Source: Bombardia bombarda (taxonomy: Eukaryota > Ascomycota > Sordariomycetes > Sordariales > Lasiosphaeriaceae). From it: a DNA stretch of 64,000 nucleotides. The position numbers and the translations under genes are program-made. Below are positions 22,211 to 34,867 of the stretch, piece after piece. Each line of letters opens with the position of its first letter. Position 1 is the stretch's first letter. The stretch lies in NCBI GenBank assembly GCA_030512295.1, contig JAULSR010000001.1, positions 4,301,001 to 4,365,000 on the forward strand, in the 5' to 3' direction. Below the pieces are notes generated by a model. That model saw nothing but the letters and a program-made list of their open reading frames with translations, ran no database searches and was not told the DNA's origin.

Positions 22211-25200
22211 GTCCGGATATCGTGCTCGGAGGCGTCAGGCTTGTGTGGTGTTCGTTGCTGAGAGGCGCTCAACTTCCCATCAGGAGGGGGAGGGAGGGAG
22301 AGAGGGAGGGGAGCGAAATGCTGTCCGGGGGACCCCAAGTCCAAAGGGAGAGACATTTTAGTTCCCGAAGCTGTCAACTGCCGCCACCGCCGCCGCGCCG
22401 CTGCTGGCATCCCCGGATGGTTGACGCCTCTTGTGTACCCGTAAGTAAGTAGGACCATGATATTTTCCGCCACTCCCCGCGCTTCCGCTTGTCGCCCCCA
22501 AAGTCAGCACTTGACGTCTCTCTCTAACACTACCAAGAAAACTAGTGGCCTCTTTGGTGTAACCCCAAAACGTCTCTTTTGGCTTTGCTTCTTTTCCTCA
22601 TCAAGCTGCTGAGTGGCGGTCTTCGGAAGGCAAGGGACTTTGCATGGCTGGATTTGACCAGAAGGGGCGGTGACGGAATTGAGGAGAAGGACATGGAGGA
22701 GGAGGTTGGCTTGTTGGTGGTTCCATCGAAGCGGTCGATACAATACCGGAAGTCGGTTTGGAGAGGCAGGGTTTATTCTACACTACCTTACCTTATAGTC
22801 TATCCTATGGGTTGGTACTTAGTCAAGGAGGCAGGATAAGGAATAAGACGAAAGAGGAAGAAGGGGACCAGGTTGGTCATCGAGTAAGCAGCATTCGACG
22901 ATAGATCACCGCATCTTTGTTAATGACTGCTGGCCTGGAGTTTTTGCCTGTTTTCGTATTTTCGTCCTTGCAAGGCAAAGCATGGAAGCAAAAGAGACCC
23001 TGGTGGGTCGGGGAGATCAAGCTCGGGCGAATAGAAAGCCGTGGATGCGACGCCGCTGCACAGAACTTGAGAAACTCGAGGTCCCAGCCACGGATGCAAT
23101 CAATCAATCCAATCCATAGACCGCCCCATGGATCAAATCCATGGATTCATTGGATTCGGCAGCCTGTGCACGATTACTTTTACCTGTTGTGCGCAATGCT
23201 CAACAACAACAAGACACAACAACCGTCGAGTCCACCGACCAAGTGGAGGTCGCAATGCACCATGCACTGTGCACCTGGGCACTGTGCTCCAGCAGCTATT
23301 TTCGCTATCGAGCTCCAGTCCATGTCCACCAAGTATACGCAATACACAGCGTCTGTGTAATCTGCACGGGGCCATTGGTCTCTCCCTTTCCTCGCTACCT
23401 ATCCGATACTTCGGATGGCCTTGGCCGGGACGCTGCAACCATCCGTCGAGTGAATAGAGAAAAGCTCAAGGCAGCTTCCAGGTGGTTCGGTGAGGCTCTT
23501 TTCTGCTAATGTTGTTATAATGATAATTTACAGCGGATCTTGCCGTGCATAACCCACCCTAAAAAAGTCCCCCAACCACGTACTAAGATGCCAGTCCCGA
23601 TAATCGCCCCAGAGTTTTTGGACGGTGGATTCAATTCAGCTAGCGTCGACAAACCCTCGACATGGACTGACTGGCTTTTGGCTTGAGGGGCTTGGACATG
23701 GGCTTGCTTGGATGGATTGAAAAAAAAAAAGCCGGACGCGGGAACGGGAGTCCCGCCCTGCTCTTCCGGCAAGTCTAGGACTTTGGAACTACCAGGTAGT
23801 CTCCATCGTTCCTCTCGCCTCTCATCAGGCGGCCTCTTGCTTCTTCATTTTTCGCACCATTGGACTTCAATGTCAACATAACTACCTGGATAGGCGGGAA
23901 TTGATATTGCTGCTCTGGTGCTCCTGCCAGTGGTCTAGAACCTCTTCACTGAACACAGCAGTAAAGAAAAGAGAAAGAAAAAGGACGATGCGATTGGCTG
24001 GGCGGCTGGGGGGCTCCAGTCTCAGCAGTCGAGTACCCGCCTGGACATGCAAGTGCAAGCTCGGCAAGCGCCATCCATCCATCCATCCATCCTCACTGCA
24101 TCCATCCTCACTGCATCCATTCAGAGGCATGCATCTTGATCTCCTTGGCCAAGAAAGGTAGGGCATGAGCAATTAGGTCTAGACATGGGACCACAGGACA
24201 GGACAAAGGGCATAACGTATACGCAAAGATCAATGCTCTTGGTGCTCTCGAGTCCCGGGGGGACACACACTGATACGTAGCGCGTGTGGCGTGTGGCCTC
24301 GGGTCCACGGTACAGTACTGTGTACCTGTACAATTTGTATGTACCTTACCTGCCTCCCTCCCTGCCTAGGAAGCCTGCGGTCTTCGTTCTGCGGTCTGCG
24401 GGCGGTCTAATGCCGTGCTGCCCTCCACAAGCCTCCTCCGCTCGCTCTCCTCATGTCCGTTTCTGTCATTGTGAGTGTGTGTTTCTCCAAGGTAAGGCAT
24501 GTAGGTAATCATCAAAGGCAACGGTACTGAATATAGCTGTCGACCTAGACTTTTATCCTGTAGGGTAGCCAACCATTGCCTTACCTATGGAAGGTACGTT
24601 CCATCTCGAATCCATCTCGTCGAGATCCCATCCCATCCCATGATCCCATTCCGTCCTATCCTCCATTCTCCAGGTCCTTTCGCACTGAATGGTTTCTCCC
24701 AACATCATCACTTCTTCACCCCTCCTCACTCAACCAGGCCCCCCCCGCATCAATTGGATTATATCCTATGCCACAATTGAACACCTAAGGTCGCACACGC
24801 GCACACGTCCAACCACACCTACCTACTGTAAGTACCACCTCTACCTTTACCTTAGTAGTAGTATGCCCTATTCATCGTTATCTCCACGGCCCCATTATCA
24901 TCCTACCTTACCTGCCTACCTTATCCAAGAAAGCAACTTGGCTTGGCTTCAAGGCCTGCAGCACCCCAAGTGGGCGGCAGCGGTCGTCCAAGCTCCTACC
25001 TACCTTATGTATGCACAGTACTGAAGTACATGCGGATACATACCCACATGGACTCTACTACGATTAACCTAAAAAGACAAGACATTGGACGCTGGACAAT
25101 GACTGGATAATGGTGGCTCGGTACTCCACCGTGCGCGTGCGCTCCCACCAATTGGCCGTCTTTCATCCATCATCCACTCACTAGGTACCCACCACCCACC

Positions 25201-26176
25201 ACCAGACTTAGGAGCCTACCTAGGTAGGTACTGACCTCCAGGGCTAGGTACGCACTGCACCATTGCACCGCGCCCACCTAAGGTACCTATTATCTGCACT
25301 GTCTAGGTACGGTTGTCTGCTGCGGTGGTCCTGGACTCCTGGTCCTGCTGCCCGCTCGCTCGCTCGCTCGCTTCCATCCCCCTGCTGCTGCTCCATGCTG
25401 CTGCTCCATGCTGCTGCTTGTTAGCACTACTGTCATTGTCATTCCATCCATACATATTACTGCCCAGACAAGCAAGCAAGCCAGCCTCCAACAAGGTCGA
25501 GTTCCCACCACAAACTAAAGCACAAGGCGATCCCACCTTGGCTGCCGCTGCCGCCTTTCTCATCCATCGTCACCTACCTATCTGCCTACCCTCACTCGGT
25601 ATTCATTCTACCTGCATTTTCCCTACTACCTTACCACACATCTTGTCTCTTACTACTCGACCTGCGCCTCCGCTTGCCGTTTTATTTCCCTTTTTCTTTT
25701 TCCATTGTCTGCCTGTCGAGCCCCCCGACCCATTGAAGCTCACCAGACCCTGCACAGCAAACAACTCCTGGACTCGGATCCTTTCGCTTTTTTTTATTTT
25801 TTACAGAGCAGCATCCTCCTTTTCTGTCTCAGGCGATTCCTACCCGGGCGGGAATAGCTAGGATCCCCGATTTGGGTTTTTTAAGTTTTCCGACTTCCGA
25901 TTTACGCCTTAACTTCCGCCTTCCGCTTTCCGCAGGCTCCAGGTCCCTAACAGCTTGCTGGATCCTCCACCCGCCACCCCTCTGCTGCCCCTCAACACAT
26001 CATAGTGGCAGAGCCGAGAACGACCAACAAGGTAGCTTTCTCGCTATCTTTGTCCCCGACCTCGTCATCCATCTCGTAAGCCCGGTTTCCACCTCAACAC
26101 ATACGGACGGCACATTTTGCGACAGGCAGATACACTTGACTGAGCCAGCCTCGTCCCTCACCTTCAAAATTACATC
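22211..26176. other. 4-kb upstream region of ras2
   Basis: No supported protein gene. The right half (about 24.3-26.1 kb) is pyrimidine-rich and dense in ACCT/AGGT tetranucleotides, including a TACCTAGGTAGGTA palindrome-like block at 25217-25230 and CTG-rich short repeats at 25380-25420. The open frames at 25313-25861 and 25872-26246 look like by-products of the pyrimidine-rich leader, although they could act as upstream ORFs if transcription starts that far upstream. Confidence 0.45.
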
Positions 26177-26959
26177 ATGGCGGGGAAAATGGTGCTGTAC
26201 AAGCTGGTGGTGCTTGGGGATGGAGGTGTTGGCAAGACAGCTCTGACCATTCAGCTATGCTTGCAACATTTCGTCGAGACCGTACGTTGCGACTCCTTTC
26301 TGCACTCTCTCTCGGCAGCCAGCTGACATGTAGACCCAACAATCCAGTATGATCCGACGATTGAGGATTCGTATCGGAAACAGGTGGTCATCGACGACCA
26401 AGCATGCATGCTGGAGGTTCTCGACACAGCAGGCCAGGAAGAATACACGGCCCTCCGCGACCAGTGGATTCGCGATGGCGAAGGATTTGTTCTGGTCTAC
26501 AGCATTTCGTCGAGATCCTCATTTTCGAGAATCCAGCGATTCCATTCCCAAATTCAAAGAGTCAAGGAGTCTACCGCCTCGTCGTCATCGTACCCAGGCT
26601 CCCAAACCGCTGCCAGCAGCTCGTCTGCGCCAGTCCCCATTATGCTCGTCGGTAACAAGAGCGATCGCGTCACGGAGCGCGAAGTATCGACACAAGAAGG
26701 CCATGCGTTGGCGCGCGAGCTGAAGTGCGAATTCGTTGAGGCGAGTGCTAAGAACTGCATCAACGTCGAGAAAGCATTCTACGATGTCGTCCGCATTCTC
26801 CGAAGACAGCGCCAGGCTGCGTCGAGACCCCTCCCCCCGGCGGGCGCCACCAAGGAGCGAAGGGGCGACCAAGGCGGACAGCAGAAGGAGAGCCGGTACC
26901 GTCGCAGCCACCAACAGGGCGAGCGTCGTAACGGCAAGAGCGGTTGTGTCATATTATGA
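26177..26959 (+). CDS. ras2: Ras-type small GTPase (Ras2/RasB)
   Basis: Exons 26177-26281 and 26348-26959 encode 238 residues. The 66-nt intron starts GTACGT and ends CCAG and lies between HFVET and YDPTIEDSY. All GTPase boxes are present: P-loop GDGGVGKT (residues 14-21), switch I YDPTIEDSY, DTAGQEEY, NKSD and SAK. Before NKSD there is a Ser/Ala-rich insert of roughly 20 residues, and the C-terminus is a basic, Gln/Arg-rich hypervariable tail ending CVIL. These traits match Neurospora ras-2 and Aspergillus RasB, not the classical Ras1. A final Leu in the CaaX box suggests geranylgeranylation, and no second Cys for palmitoylation is visible near it. The family acts at the plasma membrane on polarity, hyphal growth, conidiation and MAPK/cAMP signalling. 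Confidence 0.96.
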
Positions 26960-29900
26960 GCAATCATCGCATTGACAACGCACACGTCCTACATCATAGC
27001 CTACCACTACCTCGGTACGGTACCATGATGCCAGAACAAGCTGCCGCCTGCAGTCCCGCCTGCAGTCCCGCCTGCAGTCCCCGATTTTCCGCCTTTCTTT
27101 TTTCGGGCACGAACCACGCGCCCGACATTATATCCCATTATCCCACCTATCATACCGATCAACGTTGACGACTCACTTGCTACATGGACTGGCTTTTTTT
27201 TTTTCCCCCTTTTTTCTTTTTCATCTACTCGTATTTCCTTCATCACGAGTCACATTTCGGGCAACCACAAAGACATCACATTACCGACTCTCTCAAGACG
27301 GCGAATGGCGCAGCGATCCAAAAAGAAGGGCATTTATTGGGGCGCAACTGTTTCGTTTTATTTTCCTTCTTCGACTACGTCACGGTTAAACTTTGACATC
27401 TCGGAGCGTTTCTTCCCGTCTCGGGCGAGCTCTCGGGACATTTAACGTTGGGAAGTCCGGCCACTTACCACCAATTGGAACAAGACACATGCCATGCGCC
27501 GGCTGCGTGTCGATTTGGAACCTAGATACCGGAGATCCTCGGCTCCAATGGAAACTCGTGCATACTCGGAAGGAAGTGGAGCACAAGGAAAGAGAGGCAA
27601 GCGAAAGGGAGAATTGGAGGAAGAGAAGAGAGGAACCCTGAGGGGGGAAATGCAGCGATAGTTGCTTCTGATGCTTTTTTTTTTTTTTGCTGAATATCCG
27701 GTGCGCGGGGCAATCAAGCCACCGCAAAAGCCAAGCGATAGGAAGGGAGCGTGGGAGGAAGTAGGAGTGAGACAGGTGCGGAATAAGGATGTGGCGTCGT
27801 CTCCTCCAGGTCTGGACATGTTCATGTTACCTTGCTGCCGCCTACTGCCGCCCTCCCCCGATGCCGTCATGCCATCACTTCAACTTAGTAGCAATAGTAG
27901 GTATATACATACCCTTTACCTACATCTAGTTACTATGCTTCTTTCCATTAGGGGGAAGTAGCCAAAAGAAAAAAAGGCTATGAAATATCAAGACATTTGG
28001 CACAAGCACAAGACGCACAAGACACACACAGGTGCGCGAGAAAAGGAAAAAAAACCGAAAGCCGAGAAAATTTTTGTGCTTGTGGTTCCCGATGATGTGC
28101 TGACCCTACATGTTCGGTCCATTTCCTCTCTATCGTCCATCATCCATGTTCCTGCTGCTGCACCTACGTTCTCCGGAGTCACCCACCAGTTCGACTACTA
28201 CAGTACCTAACCCCAAACAAGTCTCGCACCCCTTGCTAGCAGCCACAGGACGGAGCCACTTGACACTTTGACTAGGCAGGAACCCTGAACAACAACAGCA
28301 ACAGGAGGAAAAAACGCACATACATAAGGGTACATACATACCGTGACGCGCGAGACGAAGAAGCTGCACGATAATTTTTTTTTTTTCTCTTTCACTCCTC
28401 TCGACAAGAAACGTACTCGTGCCCATGCAGTGGCTTACCTTGGCATACATACATACATTGAGACTAAGGTACCCATGGTCCCCCCCCTCCCCCCCACTCG
28501 TCGTCGCCGTCGTTGTCGTCGTCTCATGATGCGAGTGTGCATATGACATGGGGGGAGGACGAGATGGTCCTTGTCTTTCTGAAATTCAAAATTTATTCAG
28601 ACCTTTCTAGGAAGATCAGATAAGACATTTCTTGGGGGAGGGGGCCCGCATGCGGTAACCACCAAGGTAGAATAGCCAGTGAAGTACCTCTGTACTTGGC
28701 ATTTACCAACCCCCCATCCCTCCCTTGGATGAAGCTCTCTGTATACGTACTTGCCACACCTAAATATAAGTACTGATTATGGACAAGAAGCTTCCACGGC
28801 GCGCGGACCTTTGGATGGTGGGGTAGGTACCTGCTTATAGATACCTTTACCTGACAAGTCTGGGTAGATGTATGTACATACGTAATAGGTCTAAATAGGT
28901 ACCGATTAGTACATATCTGTAACAACATCTTAGTGGTGAAGTTGCTACTATATTCAGCTCACTATTCATTATTTTTGGTGAGGCAATACCTTGGACACAC
29001 ATCTTAGCATCTAAGAGCGCTGCGCTTTGTACCTACGTACTTGACCACTCTTTAACGCACTTAAAGTAAAGCTACCTGTTACATACGCTTATTAGATAAG
29101 CATGTCAATCCCCCCCGCTTAATCACTGCCCCGCAGCCCGCCGCTTGCCGCCGCCGCCGCCATCATCCATCATCCATCATCCAACGCCGACAACCTGAGA
29201 CAGTACCTACCTAGGCAGGCAGGCTGACATTCTTTGATCATTCCATCAACAATCACTTTTTTTTCCTTCTATTGATTGTGCAACGTGCAACATGATCCGT
29301 GTTTGCTGAAACCTGCCCAAACGGCACACCTACCTACCTTACCTTAGTTGACTAACGTCACTGAACCTTATTTGGGTAGGTCAGCCCTTGAGCAAGCACA
29401 TGCTCACTTTTAGAGTTCAAGCCCCGCCATTCTTCATGAACTGAACCACTTGACCTAAGCTCGGGGGGGGGGGTTTGCTTGCTTGCTTCCTTGCCTTTTT
29501 GCCTTAGCCAACCTAGTTCATATCTCTGTGTCCACCTGTTCTAAAGTACTGAACGTTATACTGGCCAGTTTATTTATGCTTTTTACCCTGTCTCGCTCGA
29601 AATAGATGCCCAGGTTGGTATCTACAGGCCCCAGACTCAAAGTGCTGATGTCAGTCGCCTCAACTTCCATGGTAAGGTATATGGACGGTTTCCGGTAAGC
29701 TGGATACCTGGTTAACTACTCCATACCTTACTTACCTAGGCCTGGCCCGTGCCGCTGTCGCTCCACGTCTCAGATAGCCGAAGGCCACTTGGTTTGAGGT
29801 TGAAGGAAGACGGTATGAGACCCAAAGAAAGAAAAGCAAAAAAAAAGAAAGAAGTCGGAAACAAAGTAAAACCAACACCTTCGTTTCCTCTTTGGAAGTT

Positions 29901-30512
29901 CAAAGAGCGCGTAACAACACCAAGACACTGGACACTGACCTAATCGGGCGAGCTCAACAAGAGAAAGGAATCATGAACATAGCCGTACCACACCATGTAT
30001 ATTTCTGGTTCTGCACATATATGCGTACGTATGTATACATACCAGCACGAACAATGCCGTGGCCCGTGGCCCGCGCATCCCGCCCCGCCCGTCTTTTCTT
30101 TGGTTCAACTTTCACTTGAATAGTTCTATTATAGGCTCTCTCGCGATGTGTGTGTCTGTGTGTGTGTGCTCTGACAGATTTCCCTTACCTACCTACCCAT
30201 CCCTGCCCAGCGGTGGTTGTGGTAGTGGTGGTGGTGAATGAGGAGGGGGGAAAAAAGGTGGAGGTAGCAGTGTCCCAGACTTTCATTTGGAGTTGATCTG
30301 TCTGGGGTAGTGACCCGACTGTCAACGTCGCTTTTTGATTGTACTGTTTCTTTTCCCCCAGATTTTCTTCATGACTTTCCCCGTCACCATACCTAGCTGG
30401 CTGGGCTGGCTGTTGAAAATGGGGCCGGGGGTTGTATGCACGTCAAAGTTTGGTTTCCCGTCGCTGCTACGAATACTACGTCGACCTACCCTATTAATAC
30501 TCGCGTTGCCCT

Positions 30513-30536
30513 ATTATTATTATTATTATTATTATT
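30513..30536. repeat. Trinucleotide microsatellite (ATT)8
   Basis: Eight perfect ATT units lie in intergenic DNA. Confidence 0.88.
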
Positions 30537-31038
30537 GTCTCTATTCTGCCGGCGGCACTGTACTGCCGCTAGACACGACTGCAATTATGAGCAGCAAATT
30601 ATGAGCAGCATACTACATCGGTCGGGTAAGGTACCTTGTAGCTTTGCTAGTTGATAGATACCGGTAGCTGCCTATCTAACCTGGCTCAGCTGGGGATGGG
30701 ACGCAATGACAGCAGGCATATCATCCCAAACGACAACAAGTATAACCAGGGCTCATTCGTGATCGAGCTCTTGTTTCGGCATCTCATCTACGAATACCTA
30801 CTTACCACGTTACCCGCTCATACATACATAATACATAACATACAGTGATTGGTGTCACCAACTGCTGCACTGCATAGATGATGCCAGTGGCCGAGAGCCG
30901 AGTGGCTGGACCATGCTTTTTTTTGGCTTCTTGTCCTTCTTTTCCTATTAATCCTTTTCTCTCGTCGTTTATTTTTGGTTTTTTTTGCCGGCTCATTTCT
31001 TCCTTTCTATCTCTCCGTCCAACGTTGTTATTCTATAG

Positions 31039-31457
31039 ATGAGCCAAGTTAGGATATCCTTCAGTCACCTAACCGGTGAGACCGGCTCTGGGCATCTTGA
31101 TGTCTGTTCTGTCTGTGCGCACGCATATTATACCGCCTTGGCAAGCGGGACGGGACGGTTAACTCGGACCTCTCCTCTTGGTTACTGCCTGCCTAGCCTT
31201 TTGTCCAGTCTTCCCGGTCTGGCTCAGGCTGCTGTCTATGTGCCTTCCTGCCTACCTCTCTCTTCTTGTGTCCGTCCTAGTTTGGGCTGTTCACTCCTCC
31301 GGCTAATAGCAACTGTGCGCGCGTGTGTGCGTGTTTTACTATTTGGTACAGCTTTCTCATTGAAGGAGAGGGTTCAGTTGCTTCTGCTCAGATGTCTACC
31401 CGTCTATCGGTCTGTTCACGCATGTGCTGCCATTGGGTCTCCTTTGCAGTTAGCGAT

Positions 31458-31490
<33 letters not shown>

Positions 31491-31740
31491 ACCTCGCTCC
31501 TCGGGCCTCGAGCACGGTAACTGCTTGTCTCCTGGCTTGTATGTGGATGTGTGTACATTGATTGTCCTTGGTGCATCTGCAACATACATGCATCTTCGGT
31601 CCGCCCAAGGGAAAAAAAGGGTTGCTGCATGCTCAAGCCTCCTGCCAGCCACACATATACAGACACGCAACCGTCACTTGGGCTTGGCGGTTGCTGATGA
31701 TTGGGGACACATAATGGGGGGAAGCGTGGATGATGGATAA
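31039..31740 (+). CDS. Doubtful 233-aa ORF containing a polyglutamine run
   Basis: An ATG-initiated frame of 233 codons is open through a (GCA)10 repeat read as glutamines. The rest is rich in Leu, Ser, Cys and Arg with no domain. The repeat keeps all three plus-strand frames free of stops locally, which makes the length less meaningful. It is listed because it is the longest ATG frame in the 8-kb gap. Confidence 0.13.
31458..31489. repeat. Trinucleotide microsatellite (GCA)10
   Basis: Ten perfect GCA units plus a partial one form a candidate length-polymorphic locus. Confidence 0.9.
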
Positions 31741-32326
31741 ATAGGAGGAAACTGGCCAGACACTACCTACCTGCCTACCTACTTACTTGGTAGTCCTCGT
31801 CAGTAAGTAGTAAGCAAAACAAAAACAAAACAACTGTCTGTGTGGGCTGGCTGGCTGGGCTGTCTGGCTTCAATCCTTACACAGTAGAGTGAGGAACCAT
31901 GGTTCGGCTAAATAAAGCCGACAAAACCCATCCCATCATGTAGTCCAGGTATATGTAGGTGTGTAGGTATGAATACCACCTCACAGGTAGGTACTCGTAC
32001 TGCCCACCTACCTTTGAAGTACGACACTGACTATATCGACTGGGCTGAGACAAAGGCTCAGTCTGGTTTGGGTTACTTTGCTGTTCGTTAGATAGGTAAA
32101 CGTGTTGGGAAGGATTCGGATGCCCTAACCCGCCCCGCGCGCCGGCCCAATGGACCGATCCGGAAGGTCCAAGTTGTCTTCTTACGGGGAAGCCGGCGCT
32201 CAAGCTTCTTTTTTGTTTTCTTCTTCTCTTCCATTTTGCACAGACGCTCAAGTTTTGCAAGTTCATGTCAACTAAGGCACTTATCTTGGCTGGCATCCTC
32301 CCAACCCCGTCCCCAATATGTCTTAT

Positions 32327-32366
32327 CTTCCTTTTTCTTCCTTTTTCTTCCTTTTTCTTCCTTTTT
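32327..32366. repeat. 10-bp minisatellite CTTCCTTTTT x4
   Basis: Four perfect direct copies of CTTCCTTTTT form a 40-bp pyrimidine-only tract in intergenic DNA. Confidence 0.92.
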
Positions 32367-34867
32367 ATCTAGGTCGGGGGGTTTGTGATGCTGATTTATT
32401 TTTGTTTGTAATACAGTAAATGCATGATACATATAGACAGGGAAGATCATGTCCAAAACCGTTGAAGGTTGAAGAGAGAAAGGCTTGCGAGCAAGCAAGC
32501 AGCCCGGCCAGGGCCAGGGCCAGGGGCATGGAAGAGGGAGGCACAAGCCAACCAACAGACAAGCCACATCGTAAGATCTCGATAACCAACTTGGGTAGTT
32601 CTCGGTGAGCCATCTTGGAAACGGTACAGTCCATACAGCGGTCAATCTGGCGCGACACGGATTACCGGCACACCGGGATCATGCCGTTTATCAATGATGA
32701 CGGGTTAAACGTAAACTCCGGTGTGATGGATCCGAAGGATTACATTTGTCTCATGGTCAACGTCAACGTCACCGCTGGTTTGGTTGAGACAGAAAGTCGG
32801 TCTGCCTGAGTATAGAATCTGATCTTCATGTTGCCCTGCGGTCAAGAGGACCTATTTGTTTTCCCTCTGAAACAAGACTATCTACATATGGTAAGGCTGG
32901 TTACAAACACACAATCCAATCCAGCCAGTTCAGTTACTTGGTTCATGCTGAATAACTCGGTCTCCATTAATCATTACTGACAGTACTTTTATAAGTATTC
33001 AGTACCCTGTGTATAGGTAGGAAGGTATAGACAATCTAACAAGCCCCACGTGTGTCTCAGCACATGTACCCCCACGTGGGTAGCAGAGCTCGACGACTGT
33101 CATTCTGACGGACACTGACTGCAGGATCAGACAGACATGTGCGGGATCTAATGGCTCTAGTCAACATGTACATACATGTATCTGCAGAGGATTTTGTTCA
33201 AGACAATGATCCTTCTGCATCGGACCCTGAACGTTGTGTTTCTTGACGCACTTTTCTTCGAGCTTGGCTTTTATTGCATCCCCCACATGCCTTGGCCTAC
33301 TTGTCGTTCTGCTTCTGGAGAGCGAGAAATGACCGACTGAGAGTAGGTATACTTAATACCTTTCGACACCATCAACTGCTGTTTTGATGTGGGTCGGAAA
33401 CCTTTGATAGCTCACCCTCTACAGACTTCTATCAACTCACCCTCAGTTCCTCCCTACCTAGTTACATTTACATGGCAATCTACAGCATCATCAACCTCCA
33501 CATCGTCTCGCGATATTACGGATCCCATGTCCGGCGGTATCGGCGTTTGCTCAGAGAGTCTCCATCAAGTGGCGCCGCCACTCCGAAGGCTACAGATAGC
33601 GACTAACCCATTCGGCTTGAAGGGGGAGAAAGATGTGGGAGAGGAGGGGAGAGGTGGAAGCGAAGCGGCTTCGTGGCGTCCAGAAGCCAAGAGACTACTC
33701 AGTAGTTACATGAAGGATCGCAGCCCGCATATACGCACGTCGACTTCTGTGATAGACACAGAAATCGAAAACAAAAAACAATAGTCTCCAGGCTCGCTTA
33801 GATAACAGACAGGATTCCAAACTTGAACGTGCGCTGAAGTTATTCATATTCACCACTACTGTTGCCTTTAGTTTATGTAAGTAGGTAATACATTTCAGCT
33901 ATGTGTGTGTAGGCAGTCATGCAGAAGCTGGTGTGTCTATATGTTCCAGATGTACGTCGCAGGAAGATGTACATGAGAGATACTCAAGTTTGTTCAAGTC
34001 TCGACGTTTATTACAACTACCTACCTACGTTTCTTCCTTTAAGAGATACTATGAATTCGAGAACCATGATAGTGTATCTGCTATGCTTGTCTCCATGCAT
34101 GTGGGCAACCCAAGGATGCCTATGTAGCTATTGCTGAATGTAGATACTCCGGCAGCTAGACTACTAGTTGCAGTTGAAGAGATGAACGTGCATATAAGCG
34201 ACTGACTCTGCCTGCCTCGCTCTCCGGTCTAGACTTCTAGATCCTAGTAGGCCTGGCCTGTTGTCAGCCAGTATTCCATACGGACTAGTCTAGTCATGAT
34301 CTTGTTTTCTCGTGTTCTTGTGGTAACTGAATCGTCTGATACAATAGTTTCTAAGTTGACCATTTCTTGTCACCTTATTTATCGCCAAACTATGGCGGAC
34401 TAGACCCATGACATAAGGGGCATTCAATATACAGCAATGCCCCCACCTATTTACCCTCCCTCTTGGATGAAAGGGGCTAGCAGACATCAAATAGGATATC
34501 GTGAGGTCGCTGGCTCTCTTCTTGAAACGTGCTATCATCGCTCTATATTCACAGTAGCTAAAGCAGCTTGGAGATATTGCTGGGTTAAAAGTCTGGGAAC
34601 AGTTCTCTACCACACTCATACATACATGGATCATCTCCAGGATATTATCTGTAGTAACCACTCCTTAAGCTACACCGCAGGAGGCGAACGTGTGTAAGAA
34701 CAAGCAAGAAAGTAGACAACCAAATAAACAAACTAATAAGCAAACGACGTCATCTAAATTCCTATGCTCGTGTTTGTCCCCAAAGAAGGGCAGGATCACC
34801 TGCCTTGCCCAGGTGCCCTCCATAGATCTCCCTCGTCTCTCATCTCTCCTTGTTCCCCTCGGCTACC

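Larger units (their letters stand above)
26960..34867. other. 8-kb gene-poor region with microsatellites
   Basis: Between ras2 and RPA1 I see no gene with a recognisable domain. The region holds many homopolymer and short tandem repeats, (ATT)8, (GCA)10, a 10-bp minisatellite and many ACCT/AGGT stretches. The plus-strand frame at 33389-33784 opens only at GTG and is of mixed composition. Long UTRs, non-coding transcripts or rapidly evolving short genes may be present. Confidence 0.4.

Noticed and set aside
33389..33784. 131-codon plus-strand frame
   Set aside because: Starts at GTG, no eukaryotic start in frame near its beginning and no recognisable domain.
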